In this document: piece after piece, positions 1-9,229 of the stretch
How positions within the stretch are numbered: the first letter of the stretch is position 1
Layout: each line of letters opens with the position of its first letter
Source of the DNA: CAVRIA01 sp963721115
GTDB taxonomy: Bacteria; Desulfobacterota; Binatia; HRBIN30; CADEER01
Reading direction: 5' to 3'
Length of the DNA: 64,000 nt
Assembly: GCA_963721115.1 (NCBI GenBank)
Contig: CAVRIA010000015.1
Location: 90,265 to 154,264, forward strand
Translations under genes and position numbers: made by a program
The notes under the pieces: generated by a model
What the model was told of the DNA's origin: nothing
Seen by the model: only the letters and a program-made list of their open reading frames with translations
The model's database searches: none

Positions 1-1
1 G

Positions 2-349
2 CAGCAGCTCCGACTTCTGACCACGGCCCTCGAGGCCGCGGCCAACGGTGTCGTGATCACGAACCGGTCGGGAGACATCGTCTGGGTCAACCCGGCCTTC
101 ACCCGCGCCAGCGGCTACACGGCCGCCGAGGTCGTCGGCCGTAACCCCCGCATGCTCAAGTCCGGCCGGCACGATGCGTCGTTCTACGAGTCTCTCTGGG
201 ACACCATCACATCTGGCGGGGTCTGGCGTGGCGCCGTGGTGAACCGCCGCAAGGACGGTGACCTGTACACGGAGGAGACGACGATCACGCCGGTCCGCGC
301 CAACGGGGGCGAGATCACCCACTTCATCGCCATCAAGCGGGACGTCTAG
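2..349 (+). CDS. PAS-domain sensor protein, C-terminal part (5' end outside window)
   Basis: The frame is open from the first bases, so the true start lies upstream. The visible 115 residues are one PAS fold: 'ANGVVITNRSGDIVWVNPAF' opening, 'GYTAAEVVGRNPRMLKSG' and the closing 'TPVRANGGEITHFIAIKRDV'. The 'IKRDV' ending is the usual PAS/PAC boundary, normally followed by a histidine kinase, GGDEF or further PAS. Here a stop codon follows at once. The protein therefore either ends with this PAS (all output domains upstream) or is truncated. The next gene is convergent, so no operon partner is visible downstream. Confidence 0.85.
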   Translation, partial: QQLRLLTTALEAAANGVVITNRSGDIVWVNPAFTRASGYTAAEVVGRNPRMLKSGRHDASFYESLWDTITSGGVWRGAVVNRRKDGDLYTEETTITPVRANGGEITHFIAIKRDV

Positions 350-371
350 AAGTCCGCTGAAAAACCCCGGA

Positions 372-482
372 CATGCTTCGACAAGCTCAGCATGAGCGGT
401 GCTTGGCCCTTGTCTCTCCAGGGCTCTTCCCGCTCGCCCTGAGCCCTTCGACGTTGCTCAGGACATGCTTGTCGAAGGGCGT
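372..482. repeat. Dispersed repeat with inverted 'TTCGACAAGCTCAG' arms
   Basis: The left arm contains 'CTTCGACAAGCTCAGCATG'. The right arm contains 'GCTCAGGACATGCTTGTCG', close to its reverse complement, so the 110 bp can fold back. Sequences of this wording are widespread intergenic repeats in bacterial genomes. It lies between two convergent gene ends (349 and 603), where it could act as a bidirectional terminator or RNA-stability element. No gene is seen in 350-602. Confidence 0.5.
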
Positions 483-542
483 TTCGACTTTTCCAACGGG
501 CTATAGCTAGGGGCGTTCCCCAGCCGCCCGACCACCCCAGAT

Positions 543-602
543 CATTGGTTGTTGGTATCAACACTCCAACAACCAACAACTCGACAACCAACAACCTGCA
601 AC
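543..602. repeat. GTTGTTGG / CCAACAAC inverted phrase repeat
   Basis: A short 'TTGGTTGTTGGT' arm is followed about 15 bases later by 'CCAACAACCAACAACTCG' and another 'CAACCAACAACC' run. The element abuts the stop codon of the minus-strand peptidase gene. The same wording recurs at about 12.82, 19.43-19.60, 49.93, 52.47, 53.88 and 60.49 kb, so this is one member of a local repeat family. Confidence 0.6.
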
Positions 603-3158
603 TCACGGGAACGGGAGGAGCGACCCGTCCGAGAAGCGCAACCGCTGCAACGTCCGGTGCTCCGGCAGCACCGGGAAGGTCGAATCGGCCGTCACCACCA
701 GCAGCGAGTCGCCGTCGAGCCAGGCGACGCTGCGCGCGTCGTTTCCGCTCAGATTGAAGCGCTGCACGTCGCCGGAGGAAGGTTCGATGACGAACACCTC
801 GCCGCGGTGGCGGCCGTACTCCAGGCTCGGCTCGGCGACGATGGCGACGCGGCTGCCGTCCGGGGCGACGGCGAGATCGGAGATGCCGGCGGCCTCGCGC
901 ACCAGGTCGCGCGGCGCGTCGCCCTCGAGCGGAATCTCCCACAGCTGCCAGTCCCAGTCCCCCGGCAGCACCGCGAACAGGCGCGCGCCGTCGGGCGACC
1001 ACCGCCAGGCCAGCGGCCCCGGATTCCAGGTGAGCAGGAGGCGGTCGTGCGCGCCGTCGCTGTCGACCACGCGCAGGTCCATGCGATCCCCGCCGCAGAC
1101 TGCGTACGCCACCCGGGAACCGTCCGGCGAGGCGAGCGGCGAGCCGATGCGCCGGCCGGGGTGCTCCGTCAGCACGAGGTCCTTCTCGCCCTTCGATACC
1201 CGTACCAGGCGGGGCCCGCGAGCGATGTAGGTCCCGTTCCCCGCGCCGCTGCCGGCGTCGTCGTACGACACGCGCTCCCGGCTGCCGTCCGTGGCGCTCA
1301 GCGCCACCAGCTGCGGGCGACTGCCGGCGGGGACCTCGGCCGCCAGGATGCGCGTCCCGTCGGCGCTCCACGCCGGCACGCTCAGCAGCCCCTGATCGAA
1401 CTCCCAGGTGTTCTGCCGCTCGCCGCGAACGTCCATTCTCACGACCGTGGCCGGCGACCAGGGATACGGCTGGCCGTACACGACCATCAGATCGCCGCGC
1501 GCCGAGCGCGCCACGGCGCGCGGGTCGTCGTGCCGCGGCATCTCGTTGTTGGCGCGGTACATGTCGGCGGTGAGAGCCTGGGGATCGAGGACCAGGCGCT
1601 CGACGTTGCCCACCGGTGTCGTGCCGTCGACGGCAATGCTCTGCCGTTCCGGCTCGCCCCCGGGCGGAAAGCGCCACAGATCGATCTGCGCCGGCGACGG
1701 GGCCTTGCCGTAGTTGCGCACGGCCGCACCACCGTCCTGCGCGTCGAGCGACAGATCGAGCTCCCGATCCGAGCGCACCCAGGCGCCGAAGAAGTCGTCC
1801 AGGTCCGCCTTGGCCACCTCGCCGAAGACGCTCTGCAGATCGCGGTCGGTGGCCGACTTGTACCGAAAGCGGTCGATGAACTGCCGGGCGGCGCTTGCGA
1901 AGACGTCGGCGCCGAGGCGCTGCCGCAGCATCAGGGCGACGTAGCCCCCCTTGTCGTAGATGGTCTCGCGGCTGGAAGGATCGCGCAGGTTGTCGAGTGC
2001 CGACAGGTTTTCGAGAGTGCCGCCGCGCCGCGGGTCGTACTGCCGCTCCGAGAGCAGTCGCAGTAACGCCTCGTCGCCGAGGCGGTCCTGGACCGCCAGC
2101 CAGCTGGAGAGCTCGGCAAAGCCCTCGACGATGAGCTGCCCGCCGCTGCCACCGTCGAGCCAGCGCTCGCCGACCGTGCCCCCCCACCAGGCGTGCGCGA
2201 CCTCGTGCGCAATAGAGGCGAAGCCGTAGTCCGCGGCGCGAAACTGGCCCGCTGGCAGGCCGATCAGACCGGTGCCGTCGAAGAAGCCGCGCGACAGGTC
2301 GCGGTCGACGAAGACGGTGAGGCGTTGAAACCCGGACGGCCCGTAGATCCCGGTCAGGAAGCGGTCGCTGGCGGCCAGGGCGCCGGCGATGCGGCCGCCG
2401 TCGAGATCGACGCCGTCGGGGAGCCAGACGCGATGGCTGTCGCCCTCCTCGTCTCCGCCTGCCGCGTGGAAGTGCCCCGCCACCAGGGCCAGGCCGCCGA
2501 CCGGTCGCTCCATCGTGAAGCGGATGCGCTGGCTTTGGCCCTGCCGGACGCGCTTCACCTCGCGGCCGTTGTGCAGCAGCGTCAGATCCGCGGGCAGCGT
2601 GACCTCGGCGTCGACCTGGAAGAACCCCTGCAGGTCGGACGGGTACCACAGCTGCTCCGGCTTCAGCAGGAAGCCGTCGGGCCGCAGCACGGCGCCGCCG
2701 GGATCCACCCCACCGCGGCGCGGATTGCCGGCGTAGCGGATTCCGATGGTGGCGGACTCGCCCTTCGCCAGCGGGCGCGGCAGATCGACCACGGTCACCA
2801 GCCACAGGCGGTAGTGGGAGAGCGGCAGCCGCTCGTCGTTCGCCCTCTCCTGCCACACGTCCTGAATCCGCAGCCCGTCGTTGAGGAGGAAGTACAGGTG
2901 TTGCCGGCCACCCGCTTCAGCCCGCACCATGAGTCGGGCCGTCGCGGCGACGTTCTCGTCGGCCGGGCGCACCCGGACCTCGATCTCCATCTGCTCGGTG
3001 TGCTGTCCGGCGACGACACGGCCGAAACGGCTGACCACCTCGCGCAGCGCCGGCGCGTTCTCCCCGCGCACCGCCAGGTACAGCACCAGGGTCGCCGCCA
3101 CCACGGCCGCCGTGCCGAGCAGGAAGATGAAAGCAAGCAGGGTTTTGATCACGCGCAT
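603..3158 (-). CDS. M1-like zinc metallopeptidase fused to a TolB/WD40-like beta-propeller
   Basis: 851 residues. An N-terminal membrane anchor (about residues 5-30) is followed by an M1-type N-domain and a gluzincin site 'HEVAHAWWGG' at about 318. The third zinc ligand is probably the Glu of 'VEGFAEL', but it lies 22 residues after the second His rather than the usual 18, through a Gly/Ser-rich insertion. The C-terminal third carries 'SADGTRI', 'SPDGSRVAYAV', 'WSPDGARLFAV' and 'APDGSRVAIV' repeats typical of TolB/DPP-like propellers. The start ATG at 3158 follows GAAGGAA, and the open frame upstream of it lacks a domain. It probably acts in the periplasm or anchored to the inner membrane. 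It is last in a minus-strand run after trkH and trkA. Confidence 0.85.
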   Translation of the reverse strand: MRVIKTLLAFIFLLGTAAVVAATLVLYLAVRGENAPALREVVSRFGRVVAGQHTEQMEIEVRVRPADENVAATARLMVRAEAGGRQHLYFLLNDGLRIQDVWQERANDERLPLSHYRLWLVTVVDLPRPLAKGESATIGIRYAGNPRRGGVDPGGAVLRPDGFLLKPEQLWYPSDLQGFFQVDAEVTLPADLTLLHNGREVKRVRQGQSQRIRFTMERPVGGLALVAGHFHAAGGDEEGDSHRVWLPDGVDLDGGRIAGALAASDRFLTGIYGPSGFQRLTVFVDRDLSRGFFDGTGLIGLPAGQFRAADYGFASIAHEVAHAWWGGTVGERWLDGGSGGQLIVEGFAELSSWLAVQDRLGDEALLRLLSERQYDPRRGGTLENLSALDNLRDPSSRETIYDKGGYVALMLRQRLGADVFASAARQFIDRFRYKSATDRDLQSVFGEVAKADLDDFFGAWVRSDRELDLSLDAQDGGAAVRNYGKAPSPAQIDLWRFPPGGEPERQSIAVDGTTPVGNVERLVLDPQALTADMYRANNEMPRHDDPRAVARSARGDLMVVYGQPYPWSPATVVRMDVRGERQNTWEFDQGLLSVPAWSADGTRILAAEVPAGSRPQLVALSATDGSRERVSYDDAGSGAGNGTYIARGPRLVRVSKGEKDLVLTEHPGRRIGSPLASPDGSRVAYAVCGGDRMDLRVVDSDGAHDRLLLTWNPGPLAWRWSPDGARLFAVLPGDWDWQLWEIPLEGDAPRDLVREAAGISDLAVAPDGSRVAIVAEPSLEYGRHRGEVFVIEPSSGDVQRFNLSGNDARSVAWLDGDSLLVVTADSTFPVLPEHRTLQRLRFSDGSLLPFP

Positions 3159-3298
3159 CGGTCGGAAATTCCTTCGCCGCCCCCTTCGGCCCCTCGCCCG
3201 GCGATCGGCTTCGCCTTTTTGCCCGGAACCGGCGCAAGGAACAAGGGCCGGGCCCCGCGTGCACGGCCGCTTTCCTCCGGCCCGCGCGGCGAACGACC

Positions 3299-3958
3299 TC
3301 ACCTCTTCTTGCGGACGAAGCGATCGATGTCCGCGACCTTGCCAATGACGATCAGGATGTCCGAATCGGTGATCCGGGCGGACGGGTCGGGATTGACGTG
3401 CGTCTCGTCGCGCAGCGTGTCGCGCACCGCGACGACGTTGATCCCGCCCTCCTGCCGCAGCCGCAGCTCCCCCAGAGTCTTGCCGACGACGGCGGGCGGC
3501 GGGGCGACCTCTGCCATCGAGATGTCGGTGCCGAGCTGCAAGGTCTCGAGGAACCCCGGATTCGCCAGCGTATGAGCCGTCCGGCGTGCCGTGTCGGCTT
3601 CCGGGAAGACGGCCTCGTCGACCCCGAGGTGGAGAAGCAGGCGGCGGTGGTCCTCGTTGACCGCCTTGGCGTAGATCGGGCGGACCTTGAGATCGCGCAG
3701 GTGGAGGACCGCGAGAAGGCTGGCGTCGAGCGGCTCTCCGAGCGACAGCACGACGGCGTCGAAGTCGTTGAGCCGCAGCGCCGCGAGGGCGCGCGGATCG
3801 CGCGCGTCGGCGATCACGGCCTCGGCGGCGATGTCGCGAACGGCGTCCACCTTGTTGCTGTCGAGGTCGACGGCGAGCACGGTGCAACGCTCGGCCGACA
3901 GCTCGCGGACCAGCGTCATTCCGAAAGCCGACAGACCGATCACGGCGATTCTGGGCAC
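3299..3958 (-). CDS. trkA: TrkA/KtrA-type potassium uptake regulatory subunit
   Basis: 219 residues. This is the cytoplasmic gating ring of a K+ channel/transporter. It opens with the Rossmann motif 'RIAVIGLSAFGMTLVREL' and 'VLAVDLD' (RCK/KTN nucleotide-binding domain, about residues 1-130) and ends in a TrkA_C domain ('VVGKTLGELRLRQEGGINVV', 'DSDILIVIGK'). Length and two-domain layout fit single-RCK KtrA. Translation most likely starts at GTG 3958, preceded by a clear AAAGGAGG four bases upstream. The longer open frame runs back into trkH. The gene lies 23 bp after trkH on the same strand, so the two subunits are co-transcribed. Confidence 0.93.
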   Translation of the reverse strand: MPRIAVIGLSAFGMTLVRELSAERCTVLAVDLDSNKVDAVRDIAAEAVIADARDPRALAALRLNDFDAVVLSLGEPLDASLLAVLHLRDLKVRPIYAKAVNEDHRRLLLHLGVDEAVFPEADTARRTAHTLANPGFLETLQLGTDISMAEVAPPPAVVGKTLGELRLRQEGGINVVAVRDTLRDETHVNPDPSARITDSDILIVIGKVADIDRFVRKKR

Positions 3959-3981
3959 GACTCCTCCTTTCGCGACGGTCC

Positions 3982-5361
3982 TCAGCCGACCATCAGATCT
4001 TCGCTGGCGTGGCGGACGGGATCCGTGGGCCCCAGGTGCTGAAAAAAGTCCATCAGCCACAGCGGACCCAGCCGGCCGACGAACATCATTCCGATGATCA
4101 GCAGCTTGGAGCCCCAGACCAGCTTGCTGGTGATTCCCATCGACAGGCCGACGGTGCCGAAGGCGGACACGACCTCGAAGGCGACGGGCAGGAACTCCGG
4201 GCGCCGCCCCGGCGGCGGCGCCCCCCCGGTCTGGATGATCTCGATGCCGCAGATGACGGCAATGATGAGGAGCGTGGCGAGAAAGGCGAGGACGACCGCG
4301 CGCTGCAGCGTCACCTCGCCGATGGCGCGGCCGAACAGGCGGATCTCGCGCGTGCCGCGCAGGCGCTGCGCGACCAGGGCCAGGACCGTCGCAGCGCTGG
4401 TCAGCTTGATCCCACCGGCCATCGAGCCGGGACCGGCACCGACGAACATGAGCAGTATGATGATCAGCACGGTGGGATTTGACAACGCTCCCGTGTCGAC
4501 GGTGTTGAAGCCGGCCGTGCGGGCGGTCACCGACTGGAAGGCGGAGATCAGCAGGCTCTCGCCCCACGGGTGGCCGCGCAGGACGTTGCCCTGCTCGAGC
4601 AGCAGGAAGAAGATCATTCCCGTGCCGATGGCGATCGCGGTGCCGGACAGGACGATCTTCGAGTGCAACGACAGGCGCTCCATGGGACCGGTCCTGCGTC
4701 GCAGTGCCGCGGCCCAGTAGCGGATCTCGACCAGGACGATGAAACCGAGGCCGCCTGCCACGATGAGGCCCATCACCGTGAAGTTGACCAGCGGATTCCC
4801 CGCGTAGCGCGTCAGCGAATCCGACCACAGGCCGAAGCCGGCGTTGCAGAACGCCGACACACTGTGAAACAGCGCCAGCCACGCCGCCCGCGGCCACGGA
4901 TGGTCGGGCGCGAAGGCGACGAACAGCAGCAGCGCCCCCGCCAGCTCCACGCCGATGGTGACCAGGAAGACGGTGCCCACGATGTCGGAGGCGCGGATCG
5001 TCGGGCGGTGGCCGGCCAGACCGCGCAGCAGCTCGCGCACGGCCGAAGTCGGACGCTGGCCGAGGGCCGCCAGGACGACGGTGCTGACCGTCATGATGCC
5101 GAGGCCGCCGACCTGGATGAGCAGCAGGATCACCACCTGGCCGAAGAAGCTGTAGCGCGTGCCGGTGTCGACCACCGCCAGCCCGGTCACGCAGACGGCC
5201 GACGTCGCCGTGAAGAGCGTATCGAGCCAGGGCACCGTCTGCCCGCTCTGCGCCACCGGCAGCCGCAGCAGGAGCGAGCCGGTGAGGATGGTCGCCGCCA
5301 TCGCCGCGGCGAGCACGACGGGCGGCGTCAAGCGGCGCCGGCGGCGAACGGAGTTGGCCAA
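3982..5361 (-). CDS. trkH: TrkH/KtrB-type potassium uptake membrane subunit
   Basis: 459 residues with many hydrophobic segments: the K+-translocating pore partner of the TrkA/KtrA protein just downstream. The first selectivity-filter loop reads 'TLFTATSAVCVTGLAVVDTG', diagnostic for the TrkH/KtrB superfamily. Later pore-loop analogues include 'FHSVSAFCNAGFGLW', 'FQSVTARTAGFNTVD' and 'FEVVSAFGTVGLSMG'. The probable start is TTG at 5361 with an AAGGGCGGG ribosome-binding region before it. The basic RRRRR stretch then precedes the first membrane helix. The size is closer to KtrB than to long E. coli TrkH. Confidence 0.93.
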   Translation of the reverse strand: MANSVRRRRRLTPPVVLAAAMAATILTGSLLLRLPVAQSGQTVPWLDTLFTATSAVCVTGLAVVDTGTRYSFFGQVVILLLIQVGGLGIMTVSTVVLAALGQRPTSAVRELLRGLAGHRPTIRASDIVGTVFLVTIGVELAGALLLFVAFAPDHPWPRAAWLALFHSVSAFCNAGFGLWSDSLTRYAGNPLVNFTVMGLIVAGGLGFIVLVEIRYWAAALRRRTGPMERLSLHSKIVLSGTAIAIGTGMIFFLLLEQGNVLRGHPWGESLLISAFQSVTARTAGFNTVDTGALSNPTVLIIILLMFVGAGPGSMAGGIKLTSAATVLALVAQRLRGTREIRLFGRAIGEVTLQRAVVLAFLATLLIIAVICGIEIIQTGGAPPPGRRPEFLPVAFEVVSAFGTVGLSMGITSKLVWGSKLLIIGMMFVGRLGPLWLMDFFQHLGPTDPVRHASEDLMVG

Positions 5362-5421
5362 GTGCCCGCCCTTCGCGAGGCCGGAGTCATGCGCGGCGGA
5401 TGACGCCGCGCGCGCGATCGC

Positions 5422-5829
5422 TCAGGAGAGCTCCGCCTTGCGCTTGGTGAGGACGATGGCGGCCCCCACCGAGACGCCGATGGCGACGACCATGTAGACG
5501 AGGCCGAACAGCAGATAGCCGATACCGGGCGGGCGCGGGTTGTTGGCGCTGAACAGCAGCACGTTGATCACCACGTACGTGGCGTAGGCGTGCGCCATCG
5601 GCATGGCGAAGCGCTTGCGCAGCCAGATGGCGACGGCAAAGACGAGCTGGTAGGCGCCGAAAGCGGACGCCACCACCGCGTTCGCCACGCCGTGCAGCCG
5701 GTTGCCGAACAGGATGAAGCCCGTGTCCGCGCCGACCGGCCAGATGGCCTTGATGAAGTTCGACAGGGCCAGCAGGGCGAAAAGCACCGCGAAGGTGGTC
5801 AGCAACCCATCCCGTTTCGACTCAGCCAT
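5422..5829 (-). CDS. Small four-helix membrane protein, function unknown
   Basis: 135 residues. Hydropathy suggests four transmembrane helices: 'LLTTFAVLFALLALSNF', 'AVVASAFGAYQLVFAVAIW', 'AYATYVVINVLLF' and 'YLLFGLVYMVVAIGVSVGAAIVL'. The C-terminus is basic (TKRKAELS). ATG 5829 is preceded by AAGGAGA, a good ribosome-binding site. It lies 60 bp upstream of trkH on the same strand, so it may be the first gene of the potassium-uptake operon. The family is not recognised. Confidence 0.75.
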   Translation of the reverse strand: MAESKRDGLLTTFAVLFALLALSNFIKAIWPVGADTGFILFGNRLHGVANAVVASAFGAYQLVFAVAIWLRKRFAMPMAHAYATYVVINVLLFSANNPRPPGIGYLLFGLVYMVVAIGVSVGAAIVLTKRKAELS

Positions 5830-5933
5830 GCACGTCTCCTTCTCGGGTCGGCAACGACATATCGCGCCCGCGTCGGCGCATCAACGGATGTGCGCCGGTT
5901 GTGATTCGCGGCACGGCTGGGCACAAGAGAGAG

Positions 5934-6963
5934 ATGCTCCGCGAGACGATCGCGCCGGCCGTCGCGCTCCTTCTCCTCGCCGCGCCGGGCGCGGCGGCGT
6001 GCTGGACGGTGAACGATCCCGGCCAGGGGCCCGTGATCCTGCGCGGCGGCACGAGTGGAGCAGCCGAGCTCAGCGGGCTGACCTGGGCGGGCGGCGATCT
6101 CTACTACGCCGTCGCCGACAAGGGGGGCCGCCTCTTCCCCCTGCGCATTGGGATCGATTCGGTCACCGGCGCCGTCGAGTCCGCCACCGTGTCCCCCGGC
6201 GTGCGCCTGGCGCGCGGCGTGGATCTGGAAGGAGTGGCGTGGGAGGCGGACAGGAAGGCGGTTCTCGTCAGCGACGAGACCGGACCCGCCGTGCGCGAGC
6301 ACGACGTCGCCACCGGGGCGCTGCTGCGCACGGTGTCGCTCCCCGCCGTGTTCGCCGCGCAGCGCCGCAATCTCAGTCTCGAGTCCGTGACCGTGCAGGC
6401 GGGCGGGGAGGCGGTGTGGACTGCCAACGAAGAGGCGCTCGAGCCGGACGGCGAGGTCTCCTCGGCGAGCGAGGGGTCGACGATCCGGCTGCTGAAGCTC
6501 ACCCCCGACCTCCGCCCCGCGGGTCAGTGGGCCTACCGCACCGATCCGCTTCCCGGAGGATACGGGCCCGCCGGGGCGGGACATCGAAGCGAGCGGCGTC
6601 TCCGACCTGGTCGCCCTTCCCGACGGCACCCTGGTCGTGCTCGAGCGCGGCTTCGGCGGCGAGAGCCTCGACTTCCGCATCCGCCTCTACGAGACGAGCC
6701 TCGCCGGTGCGACGGAGGTCTCCGCCGTGCCGGCGCTCGGGAAGGCGAAGGTCGTCCCGGTCGGCAAGACCCTGCTGTGGGAGCGTCACTTCAAGCTGGC
6801 GAACTTCGAGGGGGCCGCGCTCGGCCCGCGTCTCGCCGGCGGCGCCTACAGCCTGTTGCTGGTGTCCGACGACGGCCAGGGTTGCCGGCAGGATCTGTAC
6901 GCGCTGACCATCTCCGACGCGTCCGCGCGGCCCGATCCGAAGGATACGCCCTGCGCCCGTTGA
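5934..6963 (+). CDS. Phytase-like esterase (PF13449-type propeller), frameshifted as sequenced
   Basis: A signal peptide ('ETIAPAVALLLLAAPGAAAC') is followed by a single-domain propeller with 'LSGLTWAGGDLYYAVADKGG', 'VDLEGVAWEADRKAVLVSDE' and 'LSLESVTVQAGGEAVWTANE'. This is the wording of the 'esterase-like activity of phytase' family, often secreted. The first frame runs to about 6570. The protein continues in another frame from 'DIEASGVSDLVALPDGT' to 'LERGFGGESLDFRIRLYETS' and 'LWERHFKLANFEGAALGPRL', ending at 6963. The break is a net +1 near 6560-6585. ATG 5934 is preferred over GTG 5901 because it leads straight into the signal peptide. The gene is divergent from the potassium block. Confidence 0.8.
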
Positions 6964-7047
6964 AGAACGGAAACCGACGGGACGGCGCGCCGGGGTGGCT
7001 TCCGCGGCGCGGAGCGGGCAGACTGCCGCGCCAGGGGGATCGTTTCT

Positions 7048-9072
7048 ATGGGGAGGACTGTGTCCGTGGTTCCACGCCTGCGCGCGCTCGTCGCGATGGC
7101 GGCTCTGTGCGCCTCGTCTGCGTTCGGCGTCGTCGACGCCGCCAGCGCCGCGAGCTGCGAAGGCGGCAGCTTCGACAGCACCTTCGATCTGATCCAGAAA
7201 GCCGTCTTCGAGAACCGCGGCTGCACGAGCTCGTTCTGCCACGACGCGAGCGCTTCGGGAGGCCTCGATCTGCGGGCCGGGGTCGCGTACGACAACCTGG
7301 TCAGCCGTCCGGCGCTGACGGTTCCGCCGGGGACCATCACCGGCCTGATGCGGGTCGTCCCCGGTCAGAAGGACCAGAGCCTCCTCTACATCAACCTCGC
7401 CGCCGCCACCCTGCCCGGCCAGTGGCAGGCGCCTCTGCGCCCGATGCCGCAGGGCGGTCTCGCGCCGCTCAGCATCAACGAGCTGGAGGCGGTCCGCGAG
7501 TGGATCGAGGGCGGAGCTCCGCGCGACGGCGTCGTGCGCGGCACGGGCGAGCTGCTCGACGCGTGTCTGCCGCCGCCGAAGCCGATCGAGATCGAGCCTC
7601 TCGCGCCCCCCGCTCCGGGAGCCGGCGTGCAGGTGCGCATGCCGCGCTGGGATCTCCTCCCGCACAGTGAGCGGGAGGTCTGCTTCGCCAGTTACTACGA
7701 CGTCAGCGACCAGGTCCCGCCCGAGTTCCTCGGGCCCGACGGCACGACCTTTCGCTACCGCCGTACGCAGATCCGGCAGGACCCGATCAGCCACCACCTG
7801 ATCGTGCGCCACTACGACGGGGCGGCGGGGCTGGACGATCCGGTGTGGGGAGAGTTCCTCTGCCGCGGCGGCGAGCGCGACGGGCAGCCCTGCGATCCGG
7901 CGCAGCTCGGAACGTGCGGCGCCGCCGCCGAGTGCGGCAGCCCGCCGAAGACCGCCCTCGCCTGCATCGGCTTCGGGCCGGCCGATCGCGACCTCGCCTC
8001 CACTCCCTTCTCCGGCACCCAGGAGGCGTCGACGGAGACGGACTTCCCGCCCGGAGTCTACGGCGAGCTGCCGCTGCGGGGCACCGTGATCTGGAACTCG
8101 CACGCGTTCAACCTGACGGACGAGAGCGGCAAGCTGGAGGCGTGGATCAACTTCGAGTTCGCGACTCCCGAGGAGCAGCAGATTCCGGCCCGCGGCATCT
8201 TCGATATCTCTGACATCTTCGCCATGCAGGTGCCGGCGTTCGGCGTCGAGGAGGTGTGCAATCACCACGTCTTCCCGCCCAGCACCCAGGTTTTCCAGCT
8301 GAATTCGCACACGCACAAGCGGGGCAAGCGCTTCCGCATCTTCAACGGCGCCTTCTCCTGCGCCGGCGGACCGAACGACGGCGCCGCCTGCTCGCCGCTC
8401 GGCCCCGACACCGGCCTGCCGGTTCCCGACACTTGCGCCGGCGCCCCCTGCCAGTCGAAGGTTCCGCCCGCGGTCGGCGACTGCAACGGGGATCTCGACG
8501 TGTCGATCGACGAGCTGGTCCTCGGCGTCAACATGGCGCTGGGCAGCGCCGCCGCCGATTGCACGCGCTTCGACGCCAACCACGACGGCGCCGTCGGCAT
8601 CGACGAGCTGGTCGCCGCCGTGCGCGCCGCACTGAACCCTCAGCTGCGCGATCCGGAGCAGAGCCTCCTCTACACCAGCCTCGTCTACAACGACCCGCTC
8701 GTCCTCGATCTCGACCCGCCCATGTCCCTCGGCGGCGCGGACTCGGTGGAGGCGGCGCGGACCCTCACCTACTGCTCGCTGTACGACAACGGCTTCACCA
8801 ACCCGGCCGACGTCAAGCGCCAGTCGACGTCGCCCAAGACCCCGCTCGGTATCCCGGGCGTGGTCGGCGGACCGTGCATCACGCCGACGGGATGCACCGA
8901 GGGCCGCATGGGCCAGCCCTGCTCGGGGACGACGCAAGCAGCGCGCGATGCCTCCTGCGACTCCGGCGACGGCGCCGGTGATGGCCTCTGCGACGCCTGC
9001 CCGCTGGTCGGCGGCGTCACCACCGAGGACGAGATGTTCATCCTGCTCGGGGCGTTCTACGTCGAGCGGTGA
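7048..9072 (+). CDS. Secreted CX4CH haem-motif / dockerin / copper type II monooxygenase-like protein
   Basis: 674 residues with a signal peptide (to about 'DAASAAS'). Near the N-terminus 'NRGCTSSFCHD' gives a CX4CH haem-type motif in a cytochrome-like region ('PMPQGG', 'LEAVREWIEGGAPRDG'). The middle resembles the PHM-type copper fold: 'ISHHLIVRHY' (His pair) and 'QLNSHTHKRGKRF' (HxH) are candidate copper ligands. An insertion at about 480-530, 'VGDCNGDLDVSIDELVLGVN...DANHDGAVGIDELVAAV', is a two-EF-loop dockerin-like module inside the copper region. The tail is Cys-rich. The paralogue at 58748-60487 has the dockerin at the N-terminus. The electron-transfer or oxygenase role is inferred, and the substrate is unknown. 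Confidence 0.8.
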   Translation: MGRTVSVVPRLRALVAMAALCASSAFGVVDAASAASCEGGSFDSTFDLIQKAVFENRGCTSSFCHDASASGGLDLRAGVAYDNLVSRPALTVPPGTITGLMRVVPGQKDQSLLYINLAAATLPGQWQAPLRPMPQGGLAPLSINELEAVREWIEGGAPRDGVVRGTGELLDACLPPPKPIEIEPLAPPAPGAGVQVRMPRWDLLPHSEREVCFASYYDVSDQVPPEFLGPDGTTFRYRRTQIRQDPISHHLIVRHYDGAAGLDDPVWGEFLCRGGERDGQPCDPAQLGTCGAAAECGSPPKTALACIGFGPADRDLASTPFSGTQEASTETDFPPGVYGELPLRGTVIWNSHAFNLTDESGKLEAWINFEFATPEEQQIPARGIFDISDIFAMQVPAFGVEEVCNHHVFPPSTQVFQLNSHTHKRGKRFRIFNGAFSCAGGPNDGAACSPLGPDTGLPVPDTCAGAPCQSKVPPAVGDCNGDLDVSIDELVLGVNMALGSAAADCTRFDANHDGAVGIDELVAAVRAALNPQLRDPEQSLLYTSLVYNDPLVLDLDPPMSLGGADSVEAARTLTYCSLYDNGFTNPADVKRQSTSPKTPLGIPGVVGGPCITPTGCTEGRMGQPCSGTTQAARDASCDSGDGAGDGLCDACPLVGGVTTEDEMFILLGAFYVER

Positions 9073-9106
9073 GAAGTGACCGCTACAGCGATCTGCTGAT
9101 GCAAAC

Positions 9107-9156
9107 GGGGAGGGCGAGCCGCGACCGTGCCGAGCCAGAACGGCTCGCCCTCCCGT
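9107..9156 (+). terminator. Terminator-like hairpin after the copper-protein gene
   Basis: A perfect 14-bp stem, GGGAGGGCGAGCCG (9108-9121) with CGGCTCGCCCTCCC (9141-9154), has a 19-base loop. It begins about 35 bp after the stop at 9072. The following bases (GTTGCCGG) are not a T-tract, so intrinsic termination would be weak, but the strength and position of the stem fit a transcript end. Confidence 0.6.
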
Positions 9157-9229
9157 TGCCGGATCTCTGCAAAGGCTATCTCGGAGACACCGCACCGTCC
9201 GAGTGCCGCAGGGGCGGCGGGCTGCTATC

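Noticed and set aside
346..2856. Large Arg-rich frame overlapping the M1 peptidase gene
   Set aside because: Composition is a frame shadow (RRRRA strings), while the other frame has HEXXH and propeller motifs.
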